Source: an uncultured Veillonella sp. (GTDB lineage Bacteria; Bacillota; Negativicutes; Veillonellales; Veillonellaceae). Taken from it: DNA of 19,910 bases. The translations under genes and the position numbers were made by a program. Positions 1-6,704 of this stretch are shown piece by piece. The stretch spans positions 1 to 19,910 of the forward strand of contig UQVF01000036.1 in assembly GCA_900544365.1 (NCBI GenBank), in the 5' to 3' direction. The notes beneath the pieces were generated by a model. The model did not search any database. It was not told the DNA's origin and worked only from the letters and a program-made list of their open reading frames with translations. The first letter of the stretch is position 1; every line of letters begins with the position of its first letter.

Positions 1-20
1 TATATGTCTATTTTATTGCA

Positions 21-66
21 AAAAAAGAATGTTGGCGACTACTCTTATATGAGTAGCCCCAACATT
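21..66 (-). terminator. Rho-independent terminator, minus strand
   Basis: An interrupted stem pairs AATGTTGG (28-35) with CCAACATT (59-66), with an inner CTACTC/GAGTAG helix. Read on the minus strand the stem is followed by a run of T (the A run at 21-26). It is the second of two terminators downstream of prfC, so it is probably a backup. It could also belong to a gene left of the window. Confidence 0.6.
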
Positions 67-79
67 TATTATAGAGCCA

Positions 80-123
80 AAAAAGAGGAAAGTTGATATT
101 TGATAATCAACTTTCCTCTTTTT
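80..123. terminator. Bidirectional terminator after prfC
   Basis: A perfect 18-bp stem (80-97 with 106-123) and an 8-base loop, with an A run on the left and a T run on the right, so it can stop transcription in both directions. The core arm AGAGGAAAGTTGAT is the same as in the terminator at 4537-4582. It lies about 80 bp past the prfC stop codon. Confidence 0.85.
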
Positions 124-204
124 ATTTAGGAACAATACATAGTATTTCTCGTTGTAGTAGAGGTAGTATGCCTTAGTCATTGGTATAGCTAAGTATAGAA
201 CATC

Positions 205-1794
205 TTAACCTTCTAATTTTGGAGAATGCAAGAATGTTACATCTGGATTCCGTTCTACGACCCAACCCATTTGCCATTCGTTGGAAATCAGTACTACAAG
301 TCGACCTCGATTATCTTTTACAATCATAGCATTATCCATACCTTTTAAGCTGTTTACATCGACCTCACCATCAATCCAGCGAGCTACGCCATATGGCAAG
401 GAATTGTTCACAAGATCAACGCCATACTCATGCTTCAAACGATATTGTAATACTTCAAATTGAAGCATACCTACGGCACCTACCACGAAGGAGTCCATGG
501 AATAGAGTGGCTCAAAGATCTGTACAGCCCCTTCTTGTGCTAATTGAGTCATACCCTTTAAGAACTGTTTCCTTTTCATGGAATCTTTTGGTGTAACGCG
601 AGCAAAGAACTCTGGAGGGAATACGGGGAAGTCACTAAATGTGACTTTGTGATTGGATGCACATAAGCTATCTCCTACGCCCATGGTACCAGCATCGAAG
701 ACACCAATAATGTCTCCTGGATAGGCCTCATCAATGATGGTTCGTTCTGTGGCCAAAAATTGCTGTGGTTGAGATAAGCGTAAGGTTTTACCAGATTGTT
801 GATGTAGTACATTCATGCCTTTTTCAAACTTACCAGAACAAATACGCATAAACACAGTGCGGTCATGGTGATTTGGATTCATATTTGCTTGGATTTTGAA
901 AACAAAAGCAGAGAAGTCTTCCGATGTTGGTTCTACTATTTCTTCACGAGCCACACGAGGAGCTGGCATAGGAGCTAGTTCCAAGAATTTTTCAAGGAAT
1001 GGTTTGACTCCAAAATTTGTCATAGCAGAGCCAAAGAACATAGGCGTTAATTCGCCAGCTTTTACTTTATCTAAATCGAAGGCATCACCAGCTACGTCGA
1101 GAAGTTCAATATCATCGATTAAGGATTGATGGAGTTCTTCACCTAATAGTTCTCGGAAGGCTGGGTCGTGTACATCGCCCTTGGTGGAGGCTAATTTCTT
1201 TTGACCATGAGATTCATCTTTTTCAAATAATTCTACAGTATTCGTTTCACGATCGTACACACCTTGGTATTCGCCATTGATACCTACAGGCCAGTTCATA
1301 GGAACCGCACGGATGCCGAGAGAGTTTTCAATTTCCTCCATCAAATCAAATGGATTGCGACCGAAGTGGTCAATTTTGTTGACGAAGGTAAAGATTGGAA
1401 TCCCACGTTCTTTACAAACGGCGAATAGTTTTTTTGTCTGTGCTTCCACACCTTTTGCCACGTCAATCAACATGACAGCACTATCTGCTGCCATCAAGGT
1501 ACGGTATGTATCTTCAGAGAAGTCTTGGTGACCAGGGGTATCTAGGATGTTGACACGATGACCATCGTAATCAAATTGTAATACGGAACTTGTAACAGAG
1601 ATACCACGTTGCTTTTCAATTTCCATCCAGTCAGATACGGCATATTTTTGGGTTTTTCTAGATTTAACAGAACCTGCCAAGTGGATGGCACCACCGTATA
1701 GCAATAGTTTTTCTGTCAATGTTGTTTTACCCGCATCTGGGTGAGAAATGATGGCGAACGTACGGCGCCGAGTTACTTCTTCTAAAAATGTCAT
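205..1794 (-). CDS. prfC: Peptide chain release factor 3 (RF3)
   Basis: A 529-residue translational GTPase that removes RF1/RF2 from the ribosome after peptide release; cytoplasmic. The G domain shows G1 SHPDAGKTT (17-25), G2 RGISVT (63-68), G3 DTPGH (85-89) and G4 NKID (139-142), followed by RF3-type domains II and III (for example PMFFGSAMTNFGV, then the GMLQFEVLQYRL segment). Length and order match complete RF3; it lacks the extra domains of EF-G. The start is the ATG at 1794, with AGAGGTG about five bases upstream. It is divergent from topB across a 340-bp gap and is followed by two terminators, so it is probably a single-gene transcript. EF-G-like or tetracycline-protection GTPases are unlikely because of the RF3-specific N terminus. 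Confidence 0.97.
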   Translation of the reverse strand: MTFLEEVTRRRTFAIISHPDAGKTTLTEKLLLYGGAIHLAGSVKSRKTQKYAVSDWMEIEKQRGISVTSSVLQFDYDGHRVNILDTPGHQDFSEDTYRTLMAADSAVMLIDVAKGVEAQTKKLFAVCKERGIPIFTFVNKIDHFGRNPFDLMEEIENSLGIRAVPMNWPVGINGEYQGVYDRETNTVELFEKDESHGQKKLASTKGDVHDPAFRELLGEELHQSLIDDIELLDVAGDAFDLDKVKAGELTPMFFGSAMTNFGVKPFLEKFLELAPMPAPRVAREEIVEPTSEDFSAFVFKIQANMNPNHHDRTVFMRICSGKFEKGMNVLHQQSGKTLRLSQPQQFLATERTIIDEAYPGDIIGVFDAGTMGVGDSLCASNHKVTFSDFPVFPPEFFARVTPKDSMKRKQFLKGMTQLAQEGAVQIFEPLYSMDSFVVGAVGMLQFEVLQYRLKHEYGVDLVNNSLPYGVARWIDGEVDVNSLKGMDNAMIVKDNRGRLVVLISNEWQMGWVVERNPDVTFLHSPKLEG

Positions 1795-1845
1795 AATTCA
1801 CCTCTATTAATCCATGTGTATGGTACATACTTTCATATCTTTAAA

Positions 1846-1875
1846 ATTATATACTATTTGAGGGCTCCCTGTATA
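1846..1875 (-). promoter_or_regulatory. Candidate prfC promoter
   Basis: On the minus strand a perfect TATAAT -10 box (1846-1851) lies 18 bases from TATACA (1870-1875), a 4/6 match to the -35 consensus. It would give a leader of about 45 bases before prfC. Sequence-only prediction in AT-rich DNA. Confidence 0.35.
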
Positions 1876-2073
1876 GGATAGGATACTGAAAGTTGAAAAA
1901 GGTATTATACAGATACGATTGAATTGTACCGTGTAGTCATCAAGATAGGTAAAGGTAGCACTGGTAGGAAATTTTAGAGGATTATACAAGATAGTTAGAG
2001 AAGTATCATTTTGGGGTGCAATCGTAGTATAATAAAATTCAGCATAAAGAAACTATATAGTAATAAAAAGTAA

Positions 2074-2102
2074 TACATAGATGAAAGATAATATCATATA
2101 AT
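2074..2102 (+). promoter_or_regulatory. Candidate topB promoter
   Basis: TATAAT at 2097-2102, with a poor -35 (TACATA, 2074-2079) at 17-base spacing. A second TATAAT at 2028-2033 is an alternative. Leader length to the topB ATG would be about 26 bases. Confidence 0.3.
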
Positions 2103-2134
2103 AGTAGAAAGTAGTAGATAGGAAGAGGGAGCAT

Positions 2135-4480
2135 ATGCGTTTATTTATTGCGGAAAAGCCTAGTGTAGGGCGAGAATTAAGCCAAGTGTTACCGAACCCA
2201 CAGAATGCTAAGCGACATGATGGGTATATCGTACAAGGTGACGATGTAATTACTTGGGCCTTTGGTCATATGCTAGAACAAATAGAGCCAGGTGACTATG
2301 ATGAAAAATATAAATATTGGAGATTTGATTCATTGCCGATTTTGCCAACTATATGGAAGTTAAAAGTAAAAGCATCTAGTGCTAAGCAGTTTAAGGTCAT
2401 TAGTGGCTTAATCAAAAAAGCAACAACCATCGTGAATGCGGGTGACCCAGACAGAGAAGGACAATTGTTGATCGATGAAATGCTAGATTATTTAGGTAAT
2501 ACCAAGCCAGTAGAGCGTATTTTGCTTAATGCCTTAGATGAAAAATCTATGCGATACGCATTAGAACATATGCAGGATAATAAAAAATACCAACCTCTAA
2601 AAGATTCCGCGTTAGCACGATCCCGTGCAGATTGGTTGATGGGGATGAATTTATCTCGTGCTTACACCTTAGAGCAACATCACTTAGGAAATAAAGTGAC
2701 CTTTCCTATCGGTCGTGTAAAAACTCCAACCTTAGCACTTGTAGTACGGAGAGAGCGGGAGCTACAAAACTTTGTGCCTGTAGAATATTATGTGCTGCAA
2801 GTCCAATATGGTCATGAAAAGGGAGACTTTTGGGCTACTTGGAAACCGAAAGATACGCAACAAGGATTAGACCCCGATGGGCATATGTTAGATCAGACTA
2901 TCCTCAATGACTTGCGTGACCGCTTGATGCAGGCTCCAGAAGGTGCGATTTCTTTGGTGGAAAAGAAAAAGAAAAAAGAAGGACAGCGGTTGCCATTCTC
3001 CTTGTCATCATTACAAATTGTAGCGGGTAAATTATATAATTATACGCCACAGGAAGTATTGGATATTGCACAAAAGTTATATGAGAAAAAATATACATCC
3101 TATCCTCGATCAGATTGTGAATATTTGCCAGTGAATCAATTTTCAGATGGAAAGGCAATCCTGTCGAACTTAGTTAATATGGGACATAAGGAATTAGCTG
3201 CGTGGGCAAAAGATAGTAATCCTACCATTAAAAGCCGTGCTTGGAATGACAGCAAGGTTACAGCCCATCATGCTATTATTCCGACTACCGTGCGCTGTCC
3301 GTTGCATACCTTATCAAAAGGAGAGCAAAATATTTACTTCCTCATTGCTCAAGCCTATATTGCGCAATTCTACCCAGAGCATGTGTATGAGCATACCCGC
3401 ATCGAAGTGACGCACCAAGAAGAGCTATTTACTACAACGGGGCGTGTTGTTATTGATTTGGGATGGAAAGCATTATATAAAAAGGTGAAGTCTACAGAAG
3501 AACCGGAAGAGAATCAAGAAGATGAAGAAAAGTCTTTACCAGCTGTGCGTAAAGGAGATACTGTGACAGCGAAGGATAGCAAGGTGGACCAACGGAAAAC
3601 GAAACCACCAAGCCGTTTTACGTCTGCCACCTTGGTGCAAGCGATGAAGGAAATTCACAAATATGTGAAAGACGAAGAATTAAAGAAGCAATTAAAAGAT
3701 GTGTCCGGTATAGGTACAGAGGCGACGCGGGCCACGATTATTGAAGATTTAATTCATAACAAGAAGAACCCTTTCTTGAAAGAAGAGGGAAAAAAGAAAA
3801 CCTTACTTCCTACAGAGTCTGCCTATGCTTTGGTAGACGCATTGCCAGATTCCCTGCTATACCCTGATGCGACGGCGCAGTGGGAAGAGCGGTTGGCAAA
3901 GATGAGTGAAGGAAACGAAGCGATTGATGTATTTTTAGAGGATCAAACAAAATTCGTTGTACAGCTCATTGAGGATGTCAAACAAAGAGTAGGAAGCACA
4001 CCTAAGGTGGCTATGCCTAAAACAGAGATAGCTAGGAATGGAAAAGGAACAAATCGGAATCCTTCCACAGCGCAGCCAACTGGACGGTCTTGCCCTAAAT
4101 GTAAAATGGGAGAGTTACTCTTACGGAAAGGGAAATTTGGTGAATTTTATGGGTGTTCTGGGTTCCCAACATGCAAATACACAGAAAATGTGTCAGGTGT
4201 TAGGGATTCAAGAGTTACTAAAGATGAGCAGCCCTTCGTGGCTAAAGCGGTTATGCCACAGAGACCTAGGGAAGAGATGATGCCACCGATGCCAATAGCA
4301 AGCGGCAAAGTCTTGGATGATACACATAAGGAATATACGTGCCCACGATGTAAAAAAGGATACCTTGTACAGTATGAGTCACAACCAGAGCCCGTGTGGA
4401 AATGTAGTGAAGGCCAAGCTTGTCGCACAAGTTGTGCCGATGTAGATGGAAAGCCTGCTATCTATGTGAATCGGAAATAA
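2135..4480 (+). CDS. topB: DNA topoisomerase III (type IA)
   Basis: A 781-residue type IA topoisomerase that passes single strands through a transient 5'-phosphotyrosine break and resolves replication or recombination intermediates. It opens with the Toprim domain (MRLFIAEKPSVGREL, 1-15; DPDREGQ, 104-110). The catalytic tyrosine is Y323 in the TSYPRSD motif, and GIGTEATRATII (526-537) belongs to the core. The C terminus carries two four-Cys zinc ribbons: C653/C656/C674/C680, and C736/C739/C757 with C763 or C767. The YPRSD and GIGTEATR signatures favour Top III over Top I. The strong ribosome binding site GGAAGAGGGAG just before ATG 2135 fixes the start. Spacing to neighbours suggests a monocistronic gene; it converges on the helicase gene and shares a terminator with it. 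Confidence 0.95.
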   Translation: MRLFIAEKPSVGRELSQVLPNPQNAKRHDGYIVQGDDVITWAFGHMLEQIEPGDYDEKYKYWRFDSLPILPTIWKLKVKASSAKQFKVISGLIKKATTIVNAGDPDREGQLLIDEMLDYLGNTKPVERILLNALDEKSMRYALEHMQDNKKYQPLKDSALARSRADWLMGMNLSRAYTLEQHHLGNKVTFPIGRVKTPTLALVVRRERELQNFVPVEYYVLQVQYGHEKGDFWATWKPKDTQQGLDPDGHMLDQTILNDLRDRLMQAPEGAISLVEKKKKKEGQRLPFSLSSLQIVAGKLYNYTPQEVLDIAQKLYEKKYTSYPRSDCEYLPVNQFSDGKAILSNLVNMGHKELAAWAKDSNPTIKSRAWNDSKVTAHHAIIPTTVRCPLHTLSKGEQNIYFLIAQAYIAQFYPEHVYEHTRIEVTHQEELFTTTGRVVIDLGWKALYKKVKSTEEPEENQEDEEKSLPAVRKGDTVTAKDSKVDQRKTKPPSRFTSATLVQAMKEIHKYVKDEELKKQLKDVSGIGTEATRATIIEDLIHNKKNPFLKEEGKKKTLLPTESAYALVDALPDSLLYPDATAQWEERLAKMSEGNEAIDVFLEDQTKFVVQLIEDVKQRVGSTPKVAMPKTEIARNGKGTNRNPSTAQPTGRSCPKCKMGELLLRKGKFGEFYGCSGFPTCKYTENVSGVRDSRVTKDEQPFVAKAVMPQRPREEMMPPMPIASGKVLDDTHKEYTCPRCKKGYLVQYESQPEPVWKCSEGQACRTSCADVDGKPAIYVNRK

Positions 4481-4536
4481 ACATACTGGCTCGTCCTAGT
4501 AAGATATAAATAAAAGATTTTTTTACCAAAATATAA

Positions 4537-4582
4537 AAAATAGAGGAAAGTTGATATGTGTTGATCAACTTTCCTCTATTTT
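4537..4582. terminator. Bidirectional terminator between topB and helicase gene
   Basis: A perfect 19-bp stem (4537-4555 with 4564-4582) with an 8-base loop, A-rich on the left and T-rich on the right. It serves the convergent pair topB (+) and DEAD-box helicase (-). Its arm repeats AGAGGAAAGTTGAT of the terminator at 80-123, with a different loop. Confidence 0.9.
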
Positions 4583-4668
4583 ATTAGCGGTTAGTTTGCT
4601 ATAGTGCTCTTTATGTATAGGAAATGATAGAATGCTAACCTTTTGGAAAAATAGGGCACATTAGAAAT

Positions 4669-6005
4669 CTATCGTTTCCCTCTACCACGACCGCTAGTGC
4701 CACTGGATTTCGCGCGGCGTACCCTTGTGTTGGGACCTTTGTGGCCACGAGCTTTATGGGCTTTCGCTTTTGTCGCTTGGTAGGTGCTTTTAATTTTAGG
4801 TTTTTTGCTAGCTGTTTCCTTCTTAGGTGCTAAGCCAGATCCCTTTGTTTTTACTTGACCATCTTTTGTATATTTCGTTAATGTTGCTTGGATGGATCGT
4901 TCGATGCGGCGCACCCAAATTTCTTCGGCTGGCGTAGCGAAAGTTACAGCAACACCAGTAGAACCGGCACGACCTGTACGGCCGATGCGGTGGATGTAGT
5001 AATCCATGTCATGAGGCACATCGAAATTGTACACGTGGCTCACTCCTTCGATATCGATACCACGCGCCGCAATATCGGTAGCACCTAAATACGGCTCCCC
5101 GGGCCAACATTTGGTGTAGCCACTAAGATTGGTGGATTGCCTTTGGTGAATTCTTTCAACACTTGCGTGCGGCGACCTTGCGTCATATCGCCATGGATTT
5201 CACCGAGTTCCACACCTTTACGGGCTAAATCATAAGCCAATTTAATAGCGCCTTCTTTTGTATTACAGAATACGATAGCAAGATAAGGGTTGTCAGAGTC
5301 CAGCATCGCCACAAGACGGTTTACTTTGTCTTGCTCTTCCATCATGTATACTTTTTGTTCAATTGTATCGAGAGTAATATTTTCCCCTTGCACAGTAACA
5401 GAGGTAGGCTTTTGCATGTATGCTTTTGCCAAGTTTCGTATTTTATCTGGAATCGTAGCAGAGAACATCAATAGTTGTCGTTTTCCATCAGTGCCACTAA
5501 TAAGCTTTTCAATATCTGGTAAGAATCCCATGTGAAGCATTTGGTCGGCTTCATCCAATACCACACGGCGAATGGAATTTAAATGTAAGGTGCCTCGGTT
5601 AACGTGATCTAGTAAACGACCAGGTGTACCGATGATAACATGAGGACGACGGCCTAATTTTTGTAATTGACCTTCAATCGTTCTGCCACCGATGAGAGGT
5701 AGTACGTCTACCCCAAGGATGGCACCTAAGTGGCGTGCTTCCTCGGCAATTTGTTGGATAAGCTCACGTGTAGGGGCGATGATGAGGGCTTGTTCTTGTT
5801 GTAGGTCCACATGGATACGTTGCAATAGTGGTAATAAGAATGCTAAGGTCTTACCTGTTCCCGTTTGTGCCTTAGCGATGACATCTTGTCCTTTGAAGAT
5901 GAGAGGAATCGATTTTTCTTGGATCGGTGTTGGTTCTTTCACGCCCACCTTTTGTAATGCTTGTATCAGTTCAGGCACGATGCCTAAGGATTGAAAAGAT
6001 TTCAT
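4669..6005 (-). pseudogene. DEAD-box RNA helicase, interrupted by 38-bp insertion
   Basis: An ATP-dependent RNA helicase of the DeaD/CshA type. The N-terminal piece (6005-5085, 306 residues) has the Q motif region (TPIQ), motif I AQTGTGKT (46-53), Ia PTREL (78-82), TPGR (127-130), DEAD (151-154) and SAT (182-184). It reads into foreign sequence after VAT (residue 297) and stops. The rest, in another frame, supplies DIAARGIDIEGV (motif V), HRIGRTGRAG (motif VI) and a Lys/Arg-rich tail. Removing 38 bp (one GTAGC copy plus 33 bp) restores VATDIAARGID and a 432-residue protein. The second piece (5043-4669) could start at GTG behind GAAGGAG, but it lacks the ATPase core. The start at 6005 has CGGAG upstream. 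As read, helicase activity should be lost; a sequencing or assembly error is the main alternative. Confidence 0.9.
5078..5120. repeat. 33-bp palindromic insertion with 5-bp direct repeats
   Basis: GTAGC at 5078-5082 and again at 5116-5120 flank a 33-bp segment (5083-5115). Its ends are imperfect inverted repeats (ACCTAAATACGG against CCAACATTTGGT), with GGC/GCC pairing near a CCCCGGG centre. The arrangement resembles a very small transposed element or an excision footprint with a 5-bp target duplication. It carries an in-frame stop codon for the helicase. Confidence 0.7.
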
Positions 6006-6040
6006 AGTATATCTCCGTTTCTAAATGACTTAATAGTACT

Positions 6041-6049
6041 ATTATATCA
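6041..6049 (-). promoter_or_regulatory. Extended -10 promoter for helicase gene
   Basis: On the minus strand TGATATAAT is an extended -10 element (TGn plus TATAAT) about 36 bases upstream of the helicase ATG. No good -35 is present at 17-base spacing, as often allowed for extended -10 promoters. Confidence 0.55.
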
Positions 6050-6070
6050 TACTTCTATATAGGTGGGTCC

Positions 6071-6086
6071 GTGAAAGTTCTTTCAC
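6071..6086. promoter_or_regulatory. Palindromic candidate operator
   Basis: GTGAAAG-TT-CTTTCAC, perfect 7-bp arms with a 2-bp spacer, lies just upstream of the helicase extended -10 promoter. Its size and symmetry suit a dimeric transcription factor site; the regulator is unknown. Confidence 0.4.
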
Positions 6087-6191
6087 ATAGGAATAGAGCA
6101 ATAGGAAATGGATGGTCTAGTTATAAATAAAGAGGGCCTGACAAGAGGGGTAAGGCACAGAATAAGTGGAATAATTAAGATGTAGACAATA

Positions 6192-6256
6192 GATAATGAG
6201 AAACATGTTGCTCTTATATCATTATTAATTAAGAAGTGATATTGAAAATGATAAAA
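6192..6256. promoter_or_regulatory. Weak Fur-like motif cluster
   Basis: The segment at 6192-6210 (GATAATGAGAAACATGTTG) matches the classical 19-bp Fur box at about 14 positions, and 6238-6256 is a weaker match. They sit roughly 130-190 bp upstream of the feoA promoter, which is far for direct repression. In DNA this AT-rich, chance matches are likely. Confidence 0.2.
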
Positions 6257-6363
6257 TGATATATCTGATATGACATTTATAAATAGCTGTATCGTGTACA
6301 TACTACTTGATAAAAGTAGATTTATAATTTCACGAAAAGATAAAAATAAAATGAGATTCCTTA

Positions 6364-6402
6364 TTGATTATCTCTTATAATGTGCTATAATATAAATATT
6401 AT
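6364..6402 (+). promoter_or_regulatory. feoAB promoter with overlapping dyad
   Basis: A -35 TTGATT (6364-6369) and a 16-base spacer lead to an extended -10 (TGC before TATAAT, 6386-6391). A perfect dyad ATAATAT-AA-ATATTAT (6387-6402) covers the -10 and the start point, resembling the 7-1-7 Fur operator layout in form though not in exact sequence. Binding there would block RNA polymerase. The promoter call is fairly solid; the Fur assignment is inferred from the iron genes downstream. Confidence 0.6.
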
Positions 6403-6459
6403 TCATATAACTATATATGATAGGTTTGGTTGTTATGTTTTATATGTAGGAGGTGTACT

Positions 6460-6690
6460 ATGGTTAAGAAGCTATCCGAGATGAAACCAGGTGAAGTTGG
6501 TACTGTTGTGGCAGTCAATGGAGCTGGCAACATCAAGCATCGTTTGGTGGACATGGGTGTTGTACCAGGCACAGCAGTGCGTGTTATGAAGTATGCGCCA
6601 TTAGCAGACCCAGTGGAAATCAAAGTGAAAAACTTCGAGTTATCACTACGCGTAAGTGAAGCACAAATGATTGATATTGAAGTCCAATAA
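6460..6690 (+). CDS. feoA: Ferrous iron transport protein FeoA
   Basis: A 76-residue cytoplasmic SH3-like protein that assists the FeoB ferrous iron transporter. Family signatures visible are the N-terminal LSEMKPGEVGTVVAV, the central HRLVDMGVVPGTAVRV and the C-terminal LSLRVSEAQMIDIEV. Length is normal for FeoA. The start at ATG 6460 is chosen over an upstream in-frame TTG at 6430 because TAGGAGGTG sits immediately upstream at correct spacing and because homology starts there. It is the first gene of the feo operon, 14 bases before feoB. Confidence 0.94.
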   Translation: MVKKLSEMKPGEVGTVVAVNGAGNIKHRLVDMGVVPGTAVRVMKYAPLADPVEIKVKNFELSLRVSEAQMIDIEVQ

Positions 6691-6704
6691 GGAGAATTGC
6701 TAAA

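Larger units (their letters stand above)
1795..2134. other. Intergenic region between prfC and topB
   Basis: A 340-bp AT-rich gap between divergent genes. It holds weak candidate promoters for both sides, given separately. No structured RNA, repeat or convincing small gene was seen. A 60-codon minus-strand reading frame (1807-1989) has only a TTG start and no ribosome binding site. Confidence 0.6.
6006..6459. other. Regulatory gap between helicase gene and feoA
   Basis: A 454-bp, very AT-rich gap between divergent genes. It contains the helicase promoter, a GTGAAAG-TT-CTTTCAC palindrome, several GATAAT-like hexamers (6192-6210, 6238-6256) and the feoA promoter with an overlapping dyad. No convincing small gene was seen. 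The stretch 6087-6180 shows no recognisable signal. Confidence 0.6.

Noticed and set aside
1807..1989. 60-codon minus-strand reading frame upstream of prfC
   Set aside because: Only a TTG start, no ribosome binding site, no recognisable domain; it lies in AT-rich intergenic DNA and is probably chance.
4589..4645. GGTTAG/CTAACC pair followed by TTTT as a second terminator
   Set aside because: Only six pairs around a loop of over 40 bases; the adjacent 19-bp stem already explains termination.
5040..5120. Programmed ribosomal frameshift in the helicase gene
   Set aside because: The interruption is a discrete insertion with flanking repeats and a stop codon, with no slippery heptamer; the original frame is restored only by removing 38 bp.
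6087..6459. Riboswitch or structured RNA leader before feoA
   Set aside because: The predicted transcription start is only about 60 bases from the ATG and no stable stem set was seen in the upstream AT-rich DNA.
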